Below are positions 1-13,600 of a stretch of 64,000 nt of DNA, one piece after another. Position 1 is the first letter of the stretch, and every line of letters begins with the position of its first letter. Both the position numbers and the translations under genes were made by a program. The stretch comes from Blattamonas nauphoetae. Lineage: Eukaryota > Preaxostyla > Oxymonadida. The notes beneath the pieces were generated by a model, which saw nothing but the letters and a program-made list of their open reading frames with translations, searched no databases and was not told where the DNA came from. The stretch spans positions 62,001 through 126,000 of the forward strand of contig JARBJD010000012.1 in NCBI GenBank assembly GCA_033064195.1, read 5' to 3'.

Positions 1-685
1 AATAGATAATAAGACACGAAAAATAGAAGGAAAGTTCATATTCCAAAGAACAGATATGAGAAATCACAGAGAAAACAAGGTCAAAAGAAGAACAGAAAAT
101 GAAATTTGAATGAATGGAAATCACCAGATGCATACAATCCTCCATGATTTAACTCTTCCGACTAATTTTAAATATGAAAGAGAAAGTTCAATAAAGATGA
201 TGAAATTGAGAAAAATGAGAAAGAGGAGAAAATCTCTCAACACCTGAGAGTGGTCCACAATAGAGGAAAGAATGACAAAAATCAATCATTTTGACAGATA
301 GAGGGAACAAACAATGACAGAATTCTTCGTTAAATGCTGGTTTTGAGTTGGACTCAACTGGTCAATGGGGAGATCATTCTCCATTGTTTGAAGAAGGACA
401 ACTTCTTCATTCCAAGATGAAGATAAATACATATGAGATGCCTAACCCCCTTCTCACTTCTCGAATCCCCTTCCGCATTCTGATTCCTCCATCTCTATCA
501 TTGGATCGGAACATTGGACCTCACCCAGTCTCCATCCTATCAGGAAAAATTGCTTTATGAGCTGAAAAAGGGATAGTACCCGAGGGAGTACATCCACATG
601 CCGGACTGTGATGTGGAAAAGTCGTTCTAAGAAAATAAGAGTGATGAAATGCAAAAATCAAGATTCAGTTCAGATGACTTCAATT
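1..685. other. AT-rich stretch without a recognisable gene
   Basis: No open frame here resembles a known protein. The short frames at 348-560 (plus) and 454-654 (minus) have no recognisable motif and overlap each other. The stretch is A-rich and could be 3' flank of the gene ending at 686 or part of a neighbour lying outside the window. Confidence 0.5.
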
Positions 686-1156
686 TCAAGAGGGTGTAAA
701 GCCTGCTCCATCAAAGACAACTGCGATCCCAGGTATCCTCAGCTTTTCTCGTTGTTTCTTCTCGAATGACGTCCCATCTTCTTGTTTAACGACAGTTCGA
801 ACAAAACCTGGTTGTTGACTGATATAATCTTCTTCACTTTGATAATAAAATGTATCTTGAAAGAGTGAGAGAGGTTGGTCAGCAAAGAGTTGAATCCCTG
901 TGTCCTGCTTCATAAACGGGTAGTTGTCAACGAGGTAACTATGAAAAACAAATGGAATTCGACTCTGTGCTGGATTAGGAGGAGTATTTAGAGACAAATC
1001 TACACCCAAAGGGCTCCATGGGATGAATTGAATGGATTGACCGATCGAGGTCTGAAGCATTGAAGAGAGTGTGGCTTGCCAGTCTTCAAGTGGTTGCTCA
1101 GATGGATTATCACGAACGACTGCAGTATGGACAGATTCACCTGTTTGCTGGTGCAT
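686..1156 (-). CDS. Uncharacterised protein, 156 residues
   Basis: I do not recognise this protein. The frame is open well past the ATG at 1156, back to about 1235, where a pyrimidine-rich stretch ending in CAG looks like a splice acceptor. The true start may therefore lie in an upstream exon, although no ATG occurs in the 80 bases before it. The composition is ordinary for a soluble protein, rich in Pro, Gln and Ser, with no signal peptide or membrane segment. The end reads GIAVVFDGAGFTPS. It follows the PABPN1-like gene on the same strand by about 160 bases. I tested joining it to that gene's last exon and the reading phases do not match, so I treat it as separate. Confidence 0.45.
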   Translation of the reverse strand: MHQQTGESVHTAVVRDNPSEQPLEDWQATLSSMLQTSIGQSIQFIPWSPLGVDLSLNTPPNPAQSRIPFVFHSYLVDNYPFMKQDTGIQLFADQPLSLFQDTFYYQSEEDYISQQPGFVRTVVKQEDGTSFEKKQREKLRIPGIAVVFDGAGFTPS

Positions 1157-1316
1157 GCCTTTTGATTCATGGCCTGGATCAGGAGAAAGTCTGACAATTG
1201 ATTCAATCTGGTGTTTGAGACTGTTTTTCCTTGCTGAAATTACTATAACAATGAATTATATATGCAAAAATACGAAGTGATGAAATGAATGCGAGAAAAT
1301 GTTCAGATAAGACTAT

Positions 1317-2537
1317 TTACTGGGGATTTGGTTGGAATTGTTGTTGTGGAGGTGTTTGGAAGAAAGGTTGTTGCTGGACAGGCTCTTGAATCATTGAGGG
1401 CCCTTGTTGCATCATCATTCCATTTTGATTTGGCATCATGTTCTGGTTCATCATTCCCATCTCTTGACCTCTTCCTCGTCCTCGACCACCTCTGAACGAG
1501 CCACGGTATGTTCCACGACCCCTGGGGTACATGCCAATGCCACGTAGTGCACTTGGATTGATTATCATGATTGGCTGTTGATTTCTTCCACCGAACATGC
1601 CGAAGGGCATGTTATATTGGTTGAATTGGCGTTTTCTCATTCCAGGAAGGTTGGTACGTTTATGGTTGACCTGCGAGAGATGAAGAAATATGATGAGAGA
1701 AGAATTTGAATGATGAATAAGAATGAATGGAATGGACGGAGAAAATGATTTTGTGGATTTTTCTGAGTGTTCATTTGATTTTAAATATGATGGTTTTGAA
1801 TATTGCATCTTCTTTTTCGGGAGAAAAGATATTTTTGTGATTTCTCCTTCGAATTTGAATTCCGTCTTGATGTCCCTTGGTTTTCTGTTGCTCACCTTTC
1901 ATCCAGACATACATTCCAAACAGAAGAGGTTCATGCTGCAGGCAGCACTATGCTCGAAACCACGTTATAATCCAACTCAACCACGTGTAACAATGACGTC
2001 CAGAATAATACCTTTAATGCGCGTCCCTTCAATTCATATCCGTTCGCTTTTTCGATTGCGATGTCCACAGAGCCAGGATCGATGAAGGCGATATATGCAA
2101 AGCCTTTTGAGTTTCCGTCGCGGTCTTTCTTGATGGTGACCTTTTCGATAGCGCCACATTCGGAAAAAAGGAGTGCCAAATCTTCTTCCTTGACAGATGC
2201 CTCAACCTAACAATGTTACAAAATCCTAAAGAACAAAAGAACAGACATCTCCGACAAAGATGGAACGGGCATCCATGTCACGTTTCTCAGTTTCGGTGTT
2301 CTGTTGAGGAACTGGTAAAAAGAAGATCACAAAAAATAAAAATGTCCAGCCAAAAAGTTCCAGTGAATAATGAAAGTTCACACGTGGATCAACAGCATCC
2401 ATGTTGGCTTGGATATTTTCTACCTCTTTGGCTTCTGCGTTCATCTTCCTGAGCTGCTCAAAAAGAGACGAATTTCCCTAGATAGATATGAGGAGATTTT
2501 GAATAGTGAAGTATACTTGATTTGGATCTTGGTTCAT
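1317..2537 (-). CDS. PABPN1: PABPN1-like nuclear poly(A)-binding protein
   Basis: This encodes a nuclear poly(A)-binding protein of the PABPN1/Pab2 family, which controls poly(A)-tail length. Five exons (2537-2517, 2477-2384, 2311-2247, 2206-2012, 1670-1317) give 242 residues, and every junction keeps frame. A short acidic/coiled N-terminal part is followed by one RRM. RNP2 is ARSIFVGD and RNP1 is KGFAYIAF. The RRM runs into the family hallmark KRTNLPG (KRTNRPG in animals). The C-terminus is Gly/Arg-rich (RGRGTYRGSFRGG) as in animals, then turns Met/Gln-rich. Splicing is needed inside the RRM, between VGD and VEASV. Introns start GTATAC, GTGTGA, GTCTGT and GTATTA. The start is the first ATG that opens into exon 2. 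Family assignment is firm; function is by homology. Confidence 0.88.
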
Positions 2538-2650
2538 TTCCTTCGTTAAAAAGTCATGGGAGGATCTCACAGACAAAACCGTCCCAAAAAATTGACACAA
2601 ATGTGTTCATTCCTCGAGATTCTAGCCAAAAACAGTGAAATTGAGACAAA

Positions 2651-4491
2651 TCATGACATGGATACAATTTGGAGCTCTGGATCAGATAAAATGGCGGCGA
2701 TTTCATCTGCTGTTCCAGCTCGTCCCACTCTCACCTTTTCAACCAACTTGAGCATATTTAGACACGTTTGGCAGGACAATACTTCAACTCCTCGTCGTTC
2801 GAGTTCCTGTAATCTTTGAACAGTCACGTTGTTGATTGTGGAGAGTTCAATTGCATCCCCCATCAGAATGATCCTGCCTGGAATGTGCGGCCCTTCGATC
2901 AGCTTCAATAGCATTCCTTCTGCGAGCACTTTTCCGAGCTTGTCGTTGCTGAGAGTCACCAGACAATTCTTGAAGAACCAAACAAGATTCGGAGAGAGGA
3001 ATTGTGGTGTTGGGAGAGGAGATGAACGTGAGAGTGTCTGGGGGGAGGATGGGGAAGAAGGATGAGGAGTGAATGAAGTGTGAGGCTCATATGAGATTGA
3101 GGGAGGTGTGACAGAATCGTCCATGACAACAATGTGAAGGTACTGTTCCAGCTGACTTTCTGGGAGTGGTGTCGTGGAATCTGCTTCTGAGTTCTCCACA
3201 CGAATGAGAAGAGGCTTACGTTGTCCGGTTGGTGTTGGGAGAGCAGACTCGATCTTTCCAATCACGCGAACAGCACTTCCGAGTTCGTCTCCCATCTCCT
3301 TCTGCAGCTTTGCCACAAGCTCGTCCTTCTTCTCGGGACTGACAGCGATGAGGAGTCCGCCTGATGTCTGAGCGTCGCAGAGGAGAAGTCGATGATGCTC
3401 CTGAGTGGAGGGAGCAAACACAACCTCCTCTGAAACAAAATCGGCGTTGCTGAACGACGAAGTGGAATACACAGTCAATCCTCGATTCTTGATGAGTTCC
3501 TGTGACGACGGATAGAATGGGAGATTGTCGGCGAAGAGGGTGGCAGAGAGGAGAGCGGGGGACGATTGCTTCGGACCCAACATTTTCTTCAGATGGCCGA
3601 GGAGACCGAATCCAGTGATGTCTGTCATGGCGTGGACAGACGGACGGATTGCTTCGGACATGACGACTTCGGATGCAACGCGGTTCAGAGTTGCCATCCA
3701 ATTGATGACTTTATCTGCTGATGCTTTTGGGACAAGAGATTCGTGGCGTTTGAGGGCAGATGTGATGATCCCGCTTCCGATTGGTTTGGTGAGGATCAGA
3801 TAATCGTTGACTTCAGCACCGATATTTTTGAGAAATCGGTTTGGATGGACGAGACCAGTTACAGCAAGTCCAAATCTGTGATAAAAGACGATTAAAACGA
3901 CAAATTACGGCAGACAGGGGCTGTTCTGTACTGATCGTTTGACCACCTGTGATTGATATCCCTGCTTCAGATGCTTTTTCCTTTGCTCCGAGCAGAATAC
4001 GATTTAGTGTTTCAAGGGGGAGTTTTGACGTTGGAAATCCAACAATTGAGAGAGCAGTGACAGGTTTTGCTCCCATCGCGTAAATGTCACTTAATGAATT
4101 TGCTGCTGAGATTCTTCCGTATGAATACGCATCATTGACAATTGGTGGGAAGAAATCTGTTGTTGAAACGGTGGCAAGATCATCACTTATTCGAACAACA
4201 GAAGCATCATCATGGCTCTCAGTTCCGACCAGTACATTAGGATCTGATTCCAGAGGGGCAGCACTTGAAACAATACCATCCAATTCACTTGCTCTGTGGC
4301 AGTACAGAAAAGATTGAGTCAATAAGAAGTCAGACAGACCTTATCTTACATGCACACCCTAATCCAACGGCATAGTCAGTCAATTTGACGTCATCCGGTT
4401 CGGGAATTGCAGGTTGATCATTTAAATGAGATATAGAAACCGCTCCCCTTGATGAAGAACCTCTTGAAGTCCTTGGAACGAAGCAAGTCAT
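2651..4491 (-). CDS. selD: Selenophosphate synthetase (SelD) fused to a YedF/DsrE-like domain
   Basis: Three exons (4491-4340, 4293-3916, 3875-2651) encode 584 residues. Residues 1 to about 375 are a complete SelD, which makes selenophosphate from selenide and ATP. Visible motifs are GLGCACK (catalytic Cys then Lys; no TGA codon at the active position), SHDDASV, TTDFFPPIV, GGQTI, TDITGFGLLGH and DAQTSGGLL. About 100 Ser/Pro-rich residues follow. The last 100 residues resemble the C-terminal DsrE-fold part of bacterial YedF: a SNDKLGK start, a GRIILMGDAIELS strand, and a CQTC pair where YedF has C-x-T-C. The TusA domain normally at the YedF N-terminus is not seen. The fused part sits in one uninterrupted exon, so the fusion does not depend on a predicted splice. 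Both introns start with the unusual GTCTG. In bacteria selD and yedF are neighbouring selenium genes, so a bacterial origin is possible (inference). Confidence 0.85.
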
Positions 4492-4608
4492 TTCCCCACA
4501 ACTTTTGTATTTCGGTGAATCTTTCCAAAAAAGTAGTTTTGAATCGAAATAATAATACCAATGAGACGAAAATCCTATTAACCCTGTGAGATGACACCTT
4601 CTCTCGCC

Positions 4609-7600
4609 TTAATAATCCAACGCACAGAATAAAGCCACCGACCTCTTGATCCAATGAGCCTGACTATCCTTGCTGGGGATATCGAGTGAAATGACGTAGT
4701 TTGTGGAGTGACCAGTAGTTGAGAGGGTACCCTGCCTTGTAAGAATCTTATAAATCGGACAGTTATATACTCCTTCATCAGGAGAGACATAATCCTGGAC
4801 AGGGTTCAGATGCATGATGGGGAATGATGTGTACAGTTCCTTTGGCCTGCTCTCGGCGAGTGTGTGCTCATGCGAATCCCAACGAGCTCCTTCGAGGTAC
4901 ATTCCGTAGATGTAGCATCCTTCAGCGGCCTTTTCAGTGATTTCGGTGTGATCCTTCAGATTGTCGATGATCAGCGCTTCGAAGCTGATCTTATCAATTG
5001 GGATTTGAGTCTTTCGAGCATAGTTTTGGAGGGTGCCTGTGAGGAAGGCTTGTGGGAAGAAGAGACCAGAGATCCAGAACGCCTTTGGTGTGCCGTTGGT
5101 TAACCAATCAGTCAAGAAGTTGCATCGATCAGCGAGATCAACAACCCACACTGCGAGTGGTTTCATGGATGGGTAGGCTGGCTGGGCCCACATGGCAGGC
5201 AGCAGGTTGTTGTACAGTGACGAGCTCATGTCCTCAAGTGCCTGACTCATCACCACCTTTCCTGACATTGCGTTGAGCATATCTTCGAGTGAGGTGTGGA
5301 TGACTTTGAGGAGTTTGTTGTATCTGATGACTTCCTGCACGACCACTGTGTTCATCGACTCTTCGTAACTTGTCGGGAAGTTGCGAGAGGCTTCTTCGTA
5401 ATCAAACAGCGGCGGGATCTTCTCCTGGAATGTCTTGCACTTCTCTTCGATGATCTGTTCACGCGTCTTCCCGGACGACCCACTACCAGTGGCTGGCTGG
5501 ATAGCGAGGAGGTTTCCGAAGAGATCCGACGTGTCCTTCATTGCGCAGGTGATATCTGCATTCTCGTGCAGACCAAACACTTCTGGGTGTGCGTTGAGAT
5601 CGTATCCTTGGATGTGGGCGATGTAGGACTTGAGATCGTCGAAGTTGATAGAAGTGTATTTTCCAGATGGCGAGAAGTGGTATCCCTCTTCGAGCACGCC
5701 GGGGCAGATGTACGTGTCGAGAATGGTGATGATCAGACGACGGTCGAGGAAGTCTGTCACACGACCGCCATAGTTGATCTCTCCGAAGAGATACGAGAGG
5801 ACCTTGTAAGGAACCTCTGTGTATGTCTCCAGATTGTGACGGAGCTGCTTGATGCACACGTTCAGATCGTCGACAGTGAAGTCGTATCGAATGTTCCATC
5901 CGAGAGCACCGAACTTGCGACGTTCCTGGATGACACCGTGGAAGAAGGAGAGGGAGAAGAGCAGCATGTGCATGACGCTGGGGTCGTGCTCACCGGCTTG
6001 TTGGAGGAAGGCGGGATCGTATGATTCGTACGTTCGAAGAAGGTTAGCTTGGAGTCCCTTTGGTGGCTCGTTGGTCATTTTGATTCCTGACTGGAGGATC
6101 GACACAGGAAACTTCTCCGATGGCTGGGAGGTCAACCACAGACGGAAGTCACGGTGGACATTCTCTGGCTTCCAGTTCTCCACAATTCTCTCAAGTTCAG
6201 GCATCCACGAAGTGTACAGATCGCAATTTTGGAGTAGAACCCATCCTCCATTCTCTGTGGCTTCGTTGATGATCTGCTCTGCCTTCACGCCTTGCCCTTG
6301 TCCAAGAGAGAGTGAGTGGAGCTTCTTGGTCATTCTCATTTCGATGGCAAACTGGTCCAGATCCTTGACCGGGTTAGTTCCGGGTGAGATGATGAAAATA
6401 AGAGGACGGAGGTTGTTGGAATCGCGGTAGGATTTGGCGAGGTTGAAGTTGGGAGGTTGAACATACTTTTTGCCGAAGTTGTCTTGCACAAAGTCTTGCA
6501 CGCCTTCGGTGATCTTATCGGAACGGATGCACTTCAAGACGAGGAGCTTGTTGAATTGCTTGAGGTCGTTGAATCGATCGGGGAGTGGTTCGCGGTGGGC
6601 GAGTGACGAGTCGAAGATGACTTTCCATTCATCCGGTTTCTCGATCACAGATTCGTCGATGTTTTCGTATGTTGGGAGTTCAGAGAGAGCGAGTATGTCG
6701 TTCCATGCGCGAGAAGTGAGCCAGTCGGGGGCTGGGTTCTCCTTCTGCTTTTTGGTTGAAGCGTTAGAAATCAAGAATCGGAACTCTTCTGGATCGATCT
6801 TTCCTTCGTACGTCAGAATTCGGCAGACCATGAGGAAGGAGAACATCAATTTATGGCGAGCGAACAGAGAACGGCAGACGTTCTGATAGAGGAGGTATGT
6901 GAAGTTGTCGATCAACATGGAGAGACGCGTGTCGAAGTCGGCTGCTTGTTCGGTGTCTTCGATGGATTGACGGTAGAGGCCAAGGAACCATTGGAGCGAG
7001 TATTGATACATCGGATCGATGGCAGAGAGATCGGCCACGCAGAAGAACAGGATGGATCCTCGCACAGCCATCGGTTTATACGTGTTTCGTGTTTCGTCGA
7101 TCTGCTTTTCAGTTTCTTCAGCTTCCTTCACTTTGATTTCGATTTCTGTACTCATTTTCTTTGATTCCGAGAGAGTGGTGACCAGACTTTCATCTTCGAG
7201 AGGGTTCAATGTCTCGGAAAGCATCTTCAGAATCTGATCTTCCAACTCCTTCAGTTTAGCTCTCATTTTAGCGTTGCTCGACATGAGAGAGTTCTTCTGC
7301 TCCTCAAGATCGGGACGCTCAGCGATAACGACATTCGCGAGAAGCTGATCCTCGAGACCTGTTTGTGTCACAGTGAAGTTGAGAAGAGTGACCTTGACAC
7401 TGGTTTCGGGAGCGTATCTCGGATTGGGGAGTTTGGTTGTCATGTACAGTTTGAACGAGTTGTTGTAAGGAAGTGTGGTATCTCCAAGCTTGAGCATTTC
7501 TGTTCCTTTGTGCATAAACGTCGAGCGGGTAAGGACCGGCTCGATGGCTGGATCGAGTTCTTCACCAACACTCTCAATCAGCACTGGACGGCCGAAACGG

Positions 7601-10600
7601 ATGGCTGTTTCGAGGGTTCTGAGGAAGGTGTCCTCAGTGAGCTTGACAATGTCGAGTTTTCCTTTCTCCATATTTCGGATCCACTTGTTGGCTTGTCCCT
7701 GTGGATCGATCATGAGTGGCCAGCGGCGGGCGTTGGACATGATCAGACCGTTCTCGATGGACAGGTTGTCTGTGGGAAGACCGTCCAATCCCCATTGGCG
7801 GACAGCGACGTGATCGGCGAGTGTGGTTTGGATGTTGGCTGATTTTGTGTACGGAATCTTCTTCGTCTTTAGGAAGTCTTTCCACTCTGTGATAAGATCC
7901 GTTCTGAATTGAGAGGTGAACGGTCCGAGGTAGCAGACAGTTCCGGCCGAGATGAGAATATCACCAACAGCATTGTGTTCGAGAAGCTCGATGTCCTTCA
8001 TCTCCTTCATCCAACGTGTGCACTCTCCTCCAAGACCTCCTGTCAGACGGAAGGCGCGATCTCGTTGAGTGACACAATTCTGCACTTGTTGGGTCAGTGC
8101 TTCCTTCTCATCAACAGCTGATTGGAATTTCTCCTCAAGTTGGCGAATGTTGGCCTCCAGTTTGTTGAGGGAGTCCTGCTTTTCCTTCAAGGTTGCACGG
8201 ACAATCGCGAGTTCCTTCTCAGCCTTGGCCACCAACTCCTGTTTGGGTTTCACATCGAGGTATGTGAAATGGAAGTTGTACAAGGCTCTGATCCAGATGC
8301 AGATGGACATGCAGGCCTTTGATCCCTTGGCGACCTTCTCTGGAACGAAGTCCTCGTTTTGGACGTATGGCTCGATCTTGGCGATCATCTTGCTGTCGAG
8401 ATGCTCTTTGTCGTAGTTAAGCATAGCGTTCATCAGATCGTTTGGCTTGCTGACGAGTTGACGAGCTGGACCGAGATAATCATCCTTCTTCTGGTTGGGA
8501 TGGTCGGGATCGGGGACTCGATCTGGAGGACGTCCCATCACCACACAGAGAGCCGCGAGGACGAGCACAACAGCCTTCGCTGGTGCTTTGTAACCAGCGA
8601 CCTCAGCGATATCTTGTGGGTTGAGCTTTTCGAGGGACTTCTCGGCAGTGCGAAGAATGGGAAGGGCCTTTTCGAGAAGTGCGGTGGCTTCATCTCTCAT
8701 TTCCTGGCACTTGCTGGCCTGCGCGGATGCTTCTTCCTCTTCTTTCTTCACAATTGACCGTTGCTCGTTGGCATCTTCCTGATCCTTCTGAATCTGTTTC
8801 ATCATATCTTCCACATCTTTCGATTTCTTTTCAAGTTTTGGCTGCATATCCTTCAGAATTGCATCATTCTTGGCGACTTCGACAGTGGCAGACTGAATCT
8901 TCTCCACACCCTGCGAGAGACGGTTTTTGAGAGTCTTGAGCTCTTCCTTCTTCTTCTTCAGGAGGGTCTTGAGAGTCTGGAGCAGTTCGAGATAACTCAG
9001 AGGGGTGACACTGTTGGTTCTTCGCAGTTCCTTCAAATAGCGGTCGTTGGCTCTTTCGACGCTCTGATGGATGAACACACATCCTTCAATCACCTTATCA
9101 GTGAGATCGGCACCTTCACATGTTCCAAGTGTTTCCAGAAGATCTGCTTGGGCTTGAGAGTTGCCCTCTGTTTCATCATCGTCGAGGATTGGGGGTTGGA
9201 ATGGAATCAGTTCGAATGAGGTCTCTTCCAACTTAACTTCCGCAACAGCTCGAAGAGCCTCATCTGGCCAGGGATCGAACCAATCGATTGTGCAACAAGT
9301 GACGAGCGACGGGAACATTCTAAGTCTGTTTCTGAATGCATCACCGAATGGGGACATGCAAAGCACAATGTGGATGTTGCTTCTGATTCGCTTGACAAAG
9401 TGAGAGAAGAGGTTGATCTTGGTTGGGATGATTCCGAGTGACTGCGCGATTGGACGCATTGTTGTGTAGATTGTTTCCATTTCATTCACATCCCAAATGT
9501 TCGGTACATCACCGGCATTGAGCATGTTGTTGATATCTTCCAAAAAGGCTTCCTGGACGAGTTGGGTGTCGCTAAACAGGAAGACTGTTGGTTCGGCGTC
9601 CATTCCAGCAATCTTCATGATTTCCTTCAACGATTTGTACCACTCAAATCGATTGAATCCCTTCTTGATTTCGACTGTCTTGAGTGTGTAGTCCGCGATG
9701 TGAGCAGCGAGACGAGTCAAAGACTGACGTCCTGACCCTCCCACTCCAAGTAGAAGAGCATTTCCGTACGGCTGTCGAAGGACACGAGAGATTCGAGCGA
9801 TGTGCTGGATGGCGTAGTTGAACATGACAAGCTCCAAGTTCCCACCCTTTCCGGCATCGCGATAGTCGTCGAGGGCCTCGTCGAGTGTGTGTTTGAGCTT
9901 CTCCATGTCGGTGATTTGTTGGTACGGTTTGACCTCGGATGATGACGGAGCGAGGAAGTCTCCGAACATCATGTCATTGCTTGCACCAACTCCTTCCCAG
10001 GTCACTTGGAAGTGCTTCTTCAGTTGGTCACTGAGAAGTTTTCCGAATGTCTCACGATCCTTGATATCCTTCGTTGAAGTCACAAGACGATCACCGAACA
10101 CACGCTGTGTCTCGTGAATCCAGAGTCGGATGATCTGAGAGGTTTCCTGAAGAGACTTCGGGTCACCAGTGAGGATACCCTGGAACACCTTGGAAAGATC
10201 ACGAAGGTTGAATGTGTAGTGAGATTTGGTTGGGGTTGGAAGAAGTTCAGTCATGATTGTGTGATAGACTTCAATTGTGGCTGAGACAATTGGGTTGGTC
10301 AGTCCACGGACATTGTCAGGGAATTGGGAGAGGAATGAGGAGAGAATGGTGGAGAAGATGGTCTTCTCTGAGCTCTGCTCAAGGTCTGTGAAGTACAGGT
10401 GGTTGAAGTGACGGAGGAATCGGTTTGTGACAGGATTTCGTCCGCCTCCTGGTGGTCCCATGGCACCAATAAGTTGGACGTCTTCGATCTTGAAGAACGG
10501 GATGGTTGTGGAATCCTTCTTGATGTACCAGCCACCGTGATCGATGAACTGACGGAGCAGCTCGATGGGAGGTTGGGCGCCATAAATTTCTGGTTTTGGC

Positions 10601-13600
10601 ATGTTCAGATCGTCGACGAAGATGACAAAGTGAGATCCGGGTGGAGCACCAACAATTCCCGTTCGACGACGTTCCATTTTGTCGTCGAGCATGTGCTGAG
10701 TGGATGGTGCGCTGGTTTGGGCGGAGAATGTGATGGGGATGGGGACGTAGGCTGAAGGAGCCTCGCCCATCAGATATTGGTTGATGGCCACAGTCTTTCC
10801 TGTTCCGGTGGAACCGATTGAAAGGAAATGTCGGTGGCTCTGGACAATCATGTCGAGGATCTTTGTGTTTCGCACTGAGTCGACTGTGGGGACAATCATA
10901 TCAGTGAATTGGGTCTTTGGTTTGATGACATATTCTGGGACTGTGTCCATCCATGGAATCCACCTCTTTGTCGAGAGGTTGTACACAAAGTCGTAGAGGG
11001 TGAAGCAGCGAGGGATGAGCTTGAATGGTGAGATGGTTCCCTTGGCTGGGATTGGGCCGAAGTCCTCGTCGGAAGATGGAGCAAGCCATTCGGGGTTGTT
11101 TTCTTCGATCTGGCTGATGAGGAAAGCGTTGAATGCCTTGCGGCCTTCGAGGTTTGTTGTGGCACCGATGGACCAGATGATGGCGAAGACGAAGATGGAA
11201 GTAAGAACTTCGCCAAACTCCTCCAAGCTTTCGGGTGATGGGGCTGTCTCTCCTTTGGCCTCGTTTGGCATGAAGGGGATGAATTGAGCCTCCATCATGT
11301 TGAAGAAGGACATGCAGAGGTTGGCGTCGACAGTTGGAACAGCTTCGAAGCAGTTGCGTCTGACGAAGTCGAGGCTTACTCCGAGATAAGTGTTGCAGAG
11401 TTCCTCGAGTTGTTCAGCGTACTGGCTGAAGTTGACCTTGACTGAAGAGAGCCAGTGGTGCACACGAGCCGTCGGAGGGACAGTGGTGGATGGTTCGAGG
11501 TAGACCATTCCACATCGAGAGACCGTCGCGGGTGAGGCGACCTTGAGATCCTCCACTTCGAAGATCATGTTCATGTACGGTGTGAGAGGGATGACTTCAC
11601 CAGAAGCAAGGCAGAGCTTCTTTGAGTCGTCCAGCACTGTGTTCATATCCTCAATCCACACAGCATCCACAGGACCATCGCAAACGATCCAATGTCTGGT
11701 GGTGGACTCATCACGCACACATTCTCTCATCAACAGGGTGAGAATACCGTTCTTCCAATCGTTGGTGGCTGCATCGTACGTTCCGTACAGGTCACCGTAG
11801 GGAATGGACTTTGGATTGAGCTTGTGGAGGATTGTGACATCGTATCCTTCCTCGCCCTGCTTTTTCAGGGTAGTCATGGCTTGCGACAGAGTTGTGAGAG
11901 ATTCGGACTTCCCACCTCCAGTTGGACCGACAAGCATGAGACCATGACGAAGGACTGTTGTCTCGTACAGTTGCAGGCACTTCGTGATGAACGCTTCACG
12001 TGGCTGGAGACCGTTCTTGGTGGCTGTCTCGATAAGAGCGTCTTGGAGCTTACCGTAGTCGACAACCATTGGCTCGACACCGGGGAATAGATCGGACACG
12101 ATACCCTTGAACAGTGGGATGTCTTCTGCGAGGAATTTGGGGATGTTTGTATCACGCAGAGCACGGAGAAGAAGCAGCTCTTCTGACTCGTTCGGGAATT
12201 CGTGCTTGAGGTTACCAGCAGCTGAAATAACGGTGTTCACAGCTCGCATACCGAAATCGTAGTGATCCTGTGAGGAGAGCTGTTCAGAAGACAGTTTGAA
12301 TGTTGCAACCATCTTCTTGCTGAGTGCGAATCCTTCCTTGAATCCGAAGGAGAACAGACGGATTTCAGCAATCAGAGCATAATCTGGAATCATCACAGCG
12401 ACGGGACGGAAGAGCGCCTTCAAGTTGTCGGGCAACTCGGAACGGCCAGCGTAACCAGGGTTCATTGTGATGAAGATGGAGAGGGTTGGAATGAGTGGGA
12501 TGTCGTCGTCTTCGAAGATGAAGTGCTCCACACCGTCCATGATTGCATTCTGGATGGTGGCGATCTGTTGAGCGATGACAGACAGCACTTCAATGTCAAT
12601 TCGGTTGAACTCATCGAAGCACGACCAGGCTCCTGTCATTGCCAGTCCTTTGAAGAACTTGCCCATAGCGTTCACCTTCAGAGACTCCGAGCAGTTGAAC
12701 ACAACACACTTCACAGCAACAGCCTTTGCCAGATCCTTTGTCGTTTCCGTCTTTCCTGTTCCTGCTGGGCCAGCTGGAGCTCCACCAAGATGGAGGTTGA
12801 TGGCTCCCATGAGAGTCATGTACAGTCGATCTGTGAGAGGAGTGAGCACAAGACGGGATGTGTTTCCGAGATATTCGTATTGGTACATGACATCAGTCTG
12901 CATCATCTTCACGTGGCAGTCGTCTTCCTCCCAGTAGTATCGGAACTGTGAGATCCAATCGAAGTCAGTGATCTTCTCGATGTTGTTCTCAATCAGACGC
13001 TTAGTGACGTCTCGAGCGTGCACATCCATCGTAATCAGAGCTCCGATAGTCACACGCTGGTTCTCAGTGAGGGGACCGCGCACGATTTCTGTGAGGTCCT
13101 CAAGTTGAGAGAGCTGTCTCTTGAGCGACTCTTCTACAGATTTGGCACCTCCCTCTTCGATGCACCGCTCAATCTCCTCAGTCCAGTAGATCTGGCTGAC
13201 AGCGATGACGACCTGTCCCTGCCATTTGTTGGCCCAAACTTTTCGAGGAGTGACTTTGTAATCTGCGAGTGACTTGACGATCTGTTCTCTGACAGCGGTG
13301 AACATGCAAGTCTCCACTTCTTTCAGCCATTGTTCAACGTTTCCTTCGGGATAGATTCCTTCAACAAAGTCAACAACTTCACGTTCTTTCGAAGTCATTG
13401 CTGTGATTTCCATGTCCGGCTGGAAGGTGACGGATTTGATGGCTTCGAAGCAGGTGCTGAGGTATGGCTGGACACGAGTGGGGTCCTTTGTCTGCGACAG
13501 GATATCCAGCAACTCGTCAGAAGACAAGAAATAGAAGCGAGGGAAAGCACGACGCTTTGTTTCCAAGTACGATTCCAATCCATTTGCGACAGACTCCAGA

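Noticed and set aside
1156-1317. Splicing of the PABPN1-like last exon to the gene at 686-1156
   Set aside because: A GTAAAT donor overlaps the stop and an acceptor exists near 1235, but the joined phases give an early stop instead of the downstream frame.
4340-4400. Possible selenocysteine codon in SelD
   Set aside because: The catalytic position reads GLGCACK with TGT codons. The only TGA nearby is in another frame.
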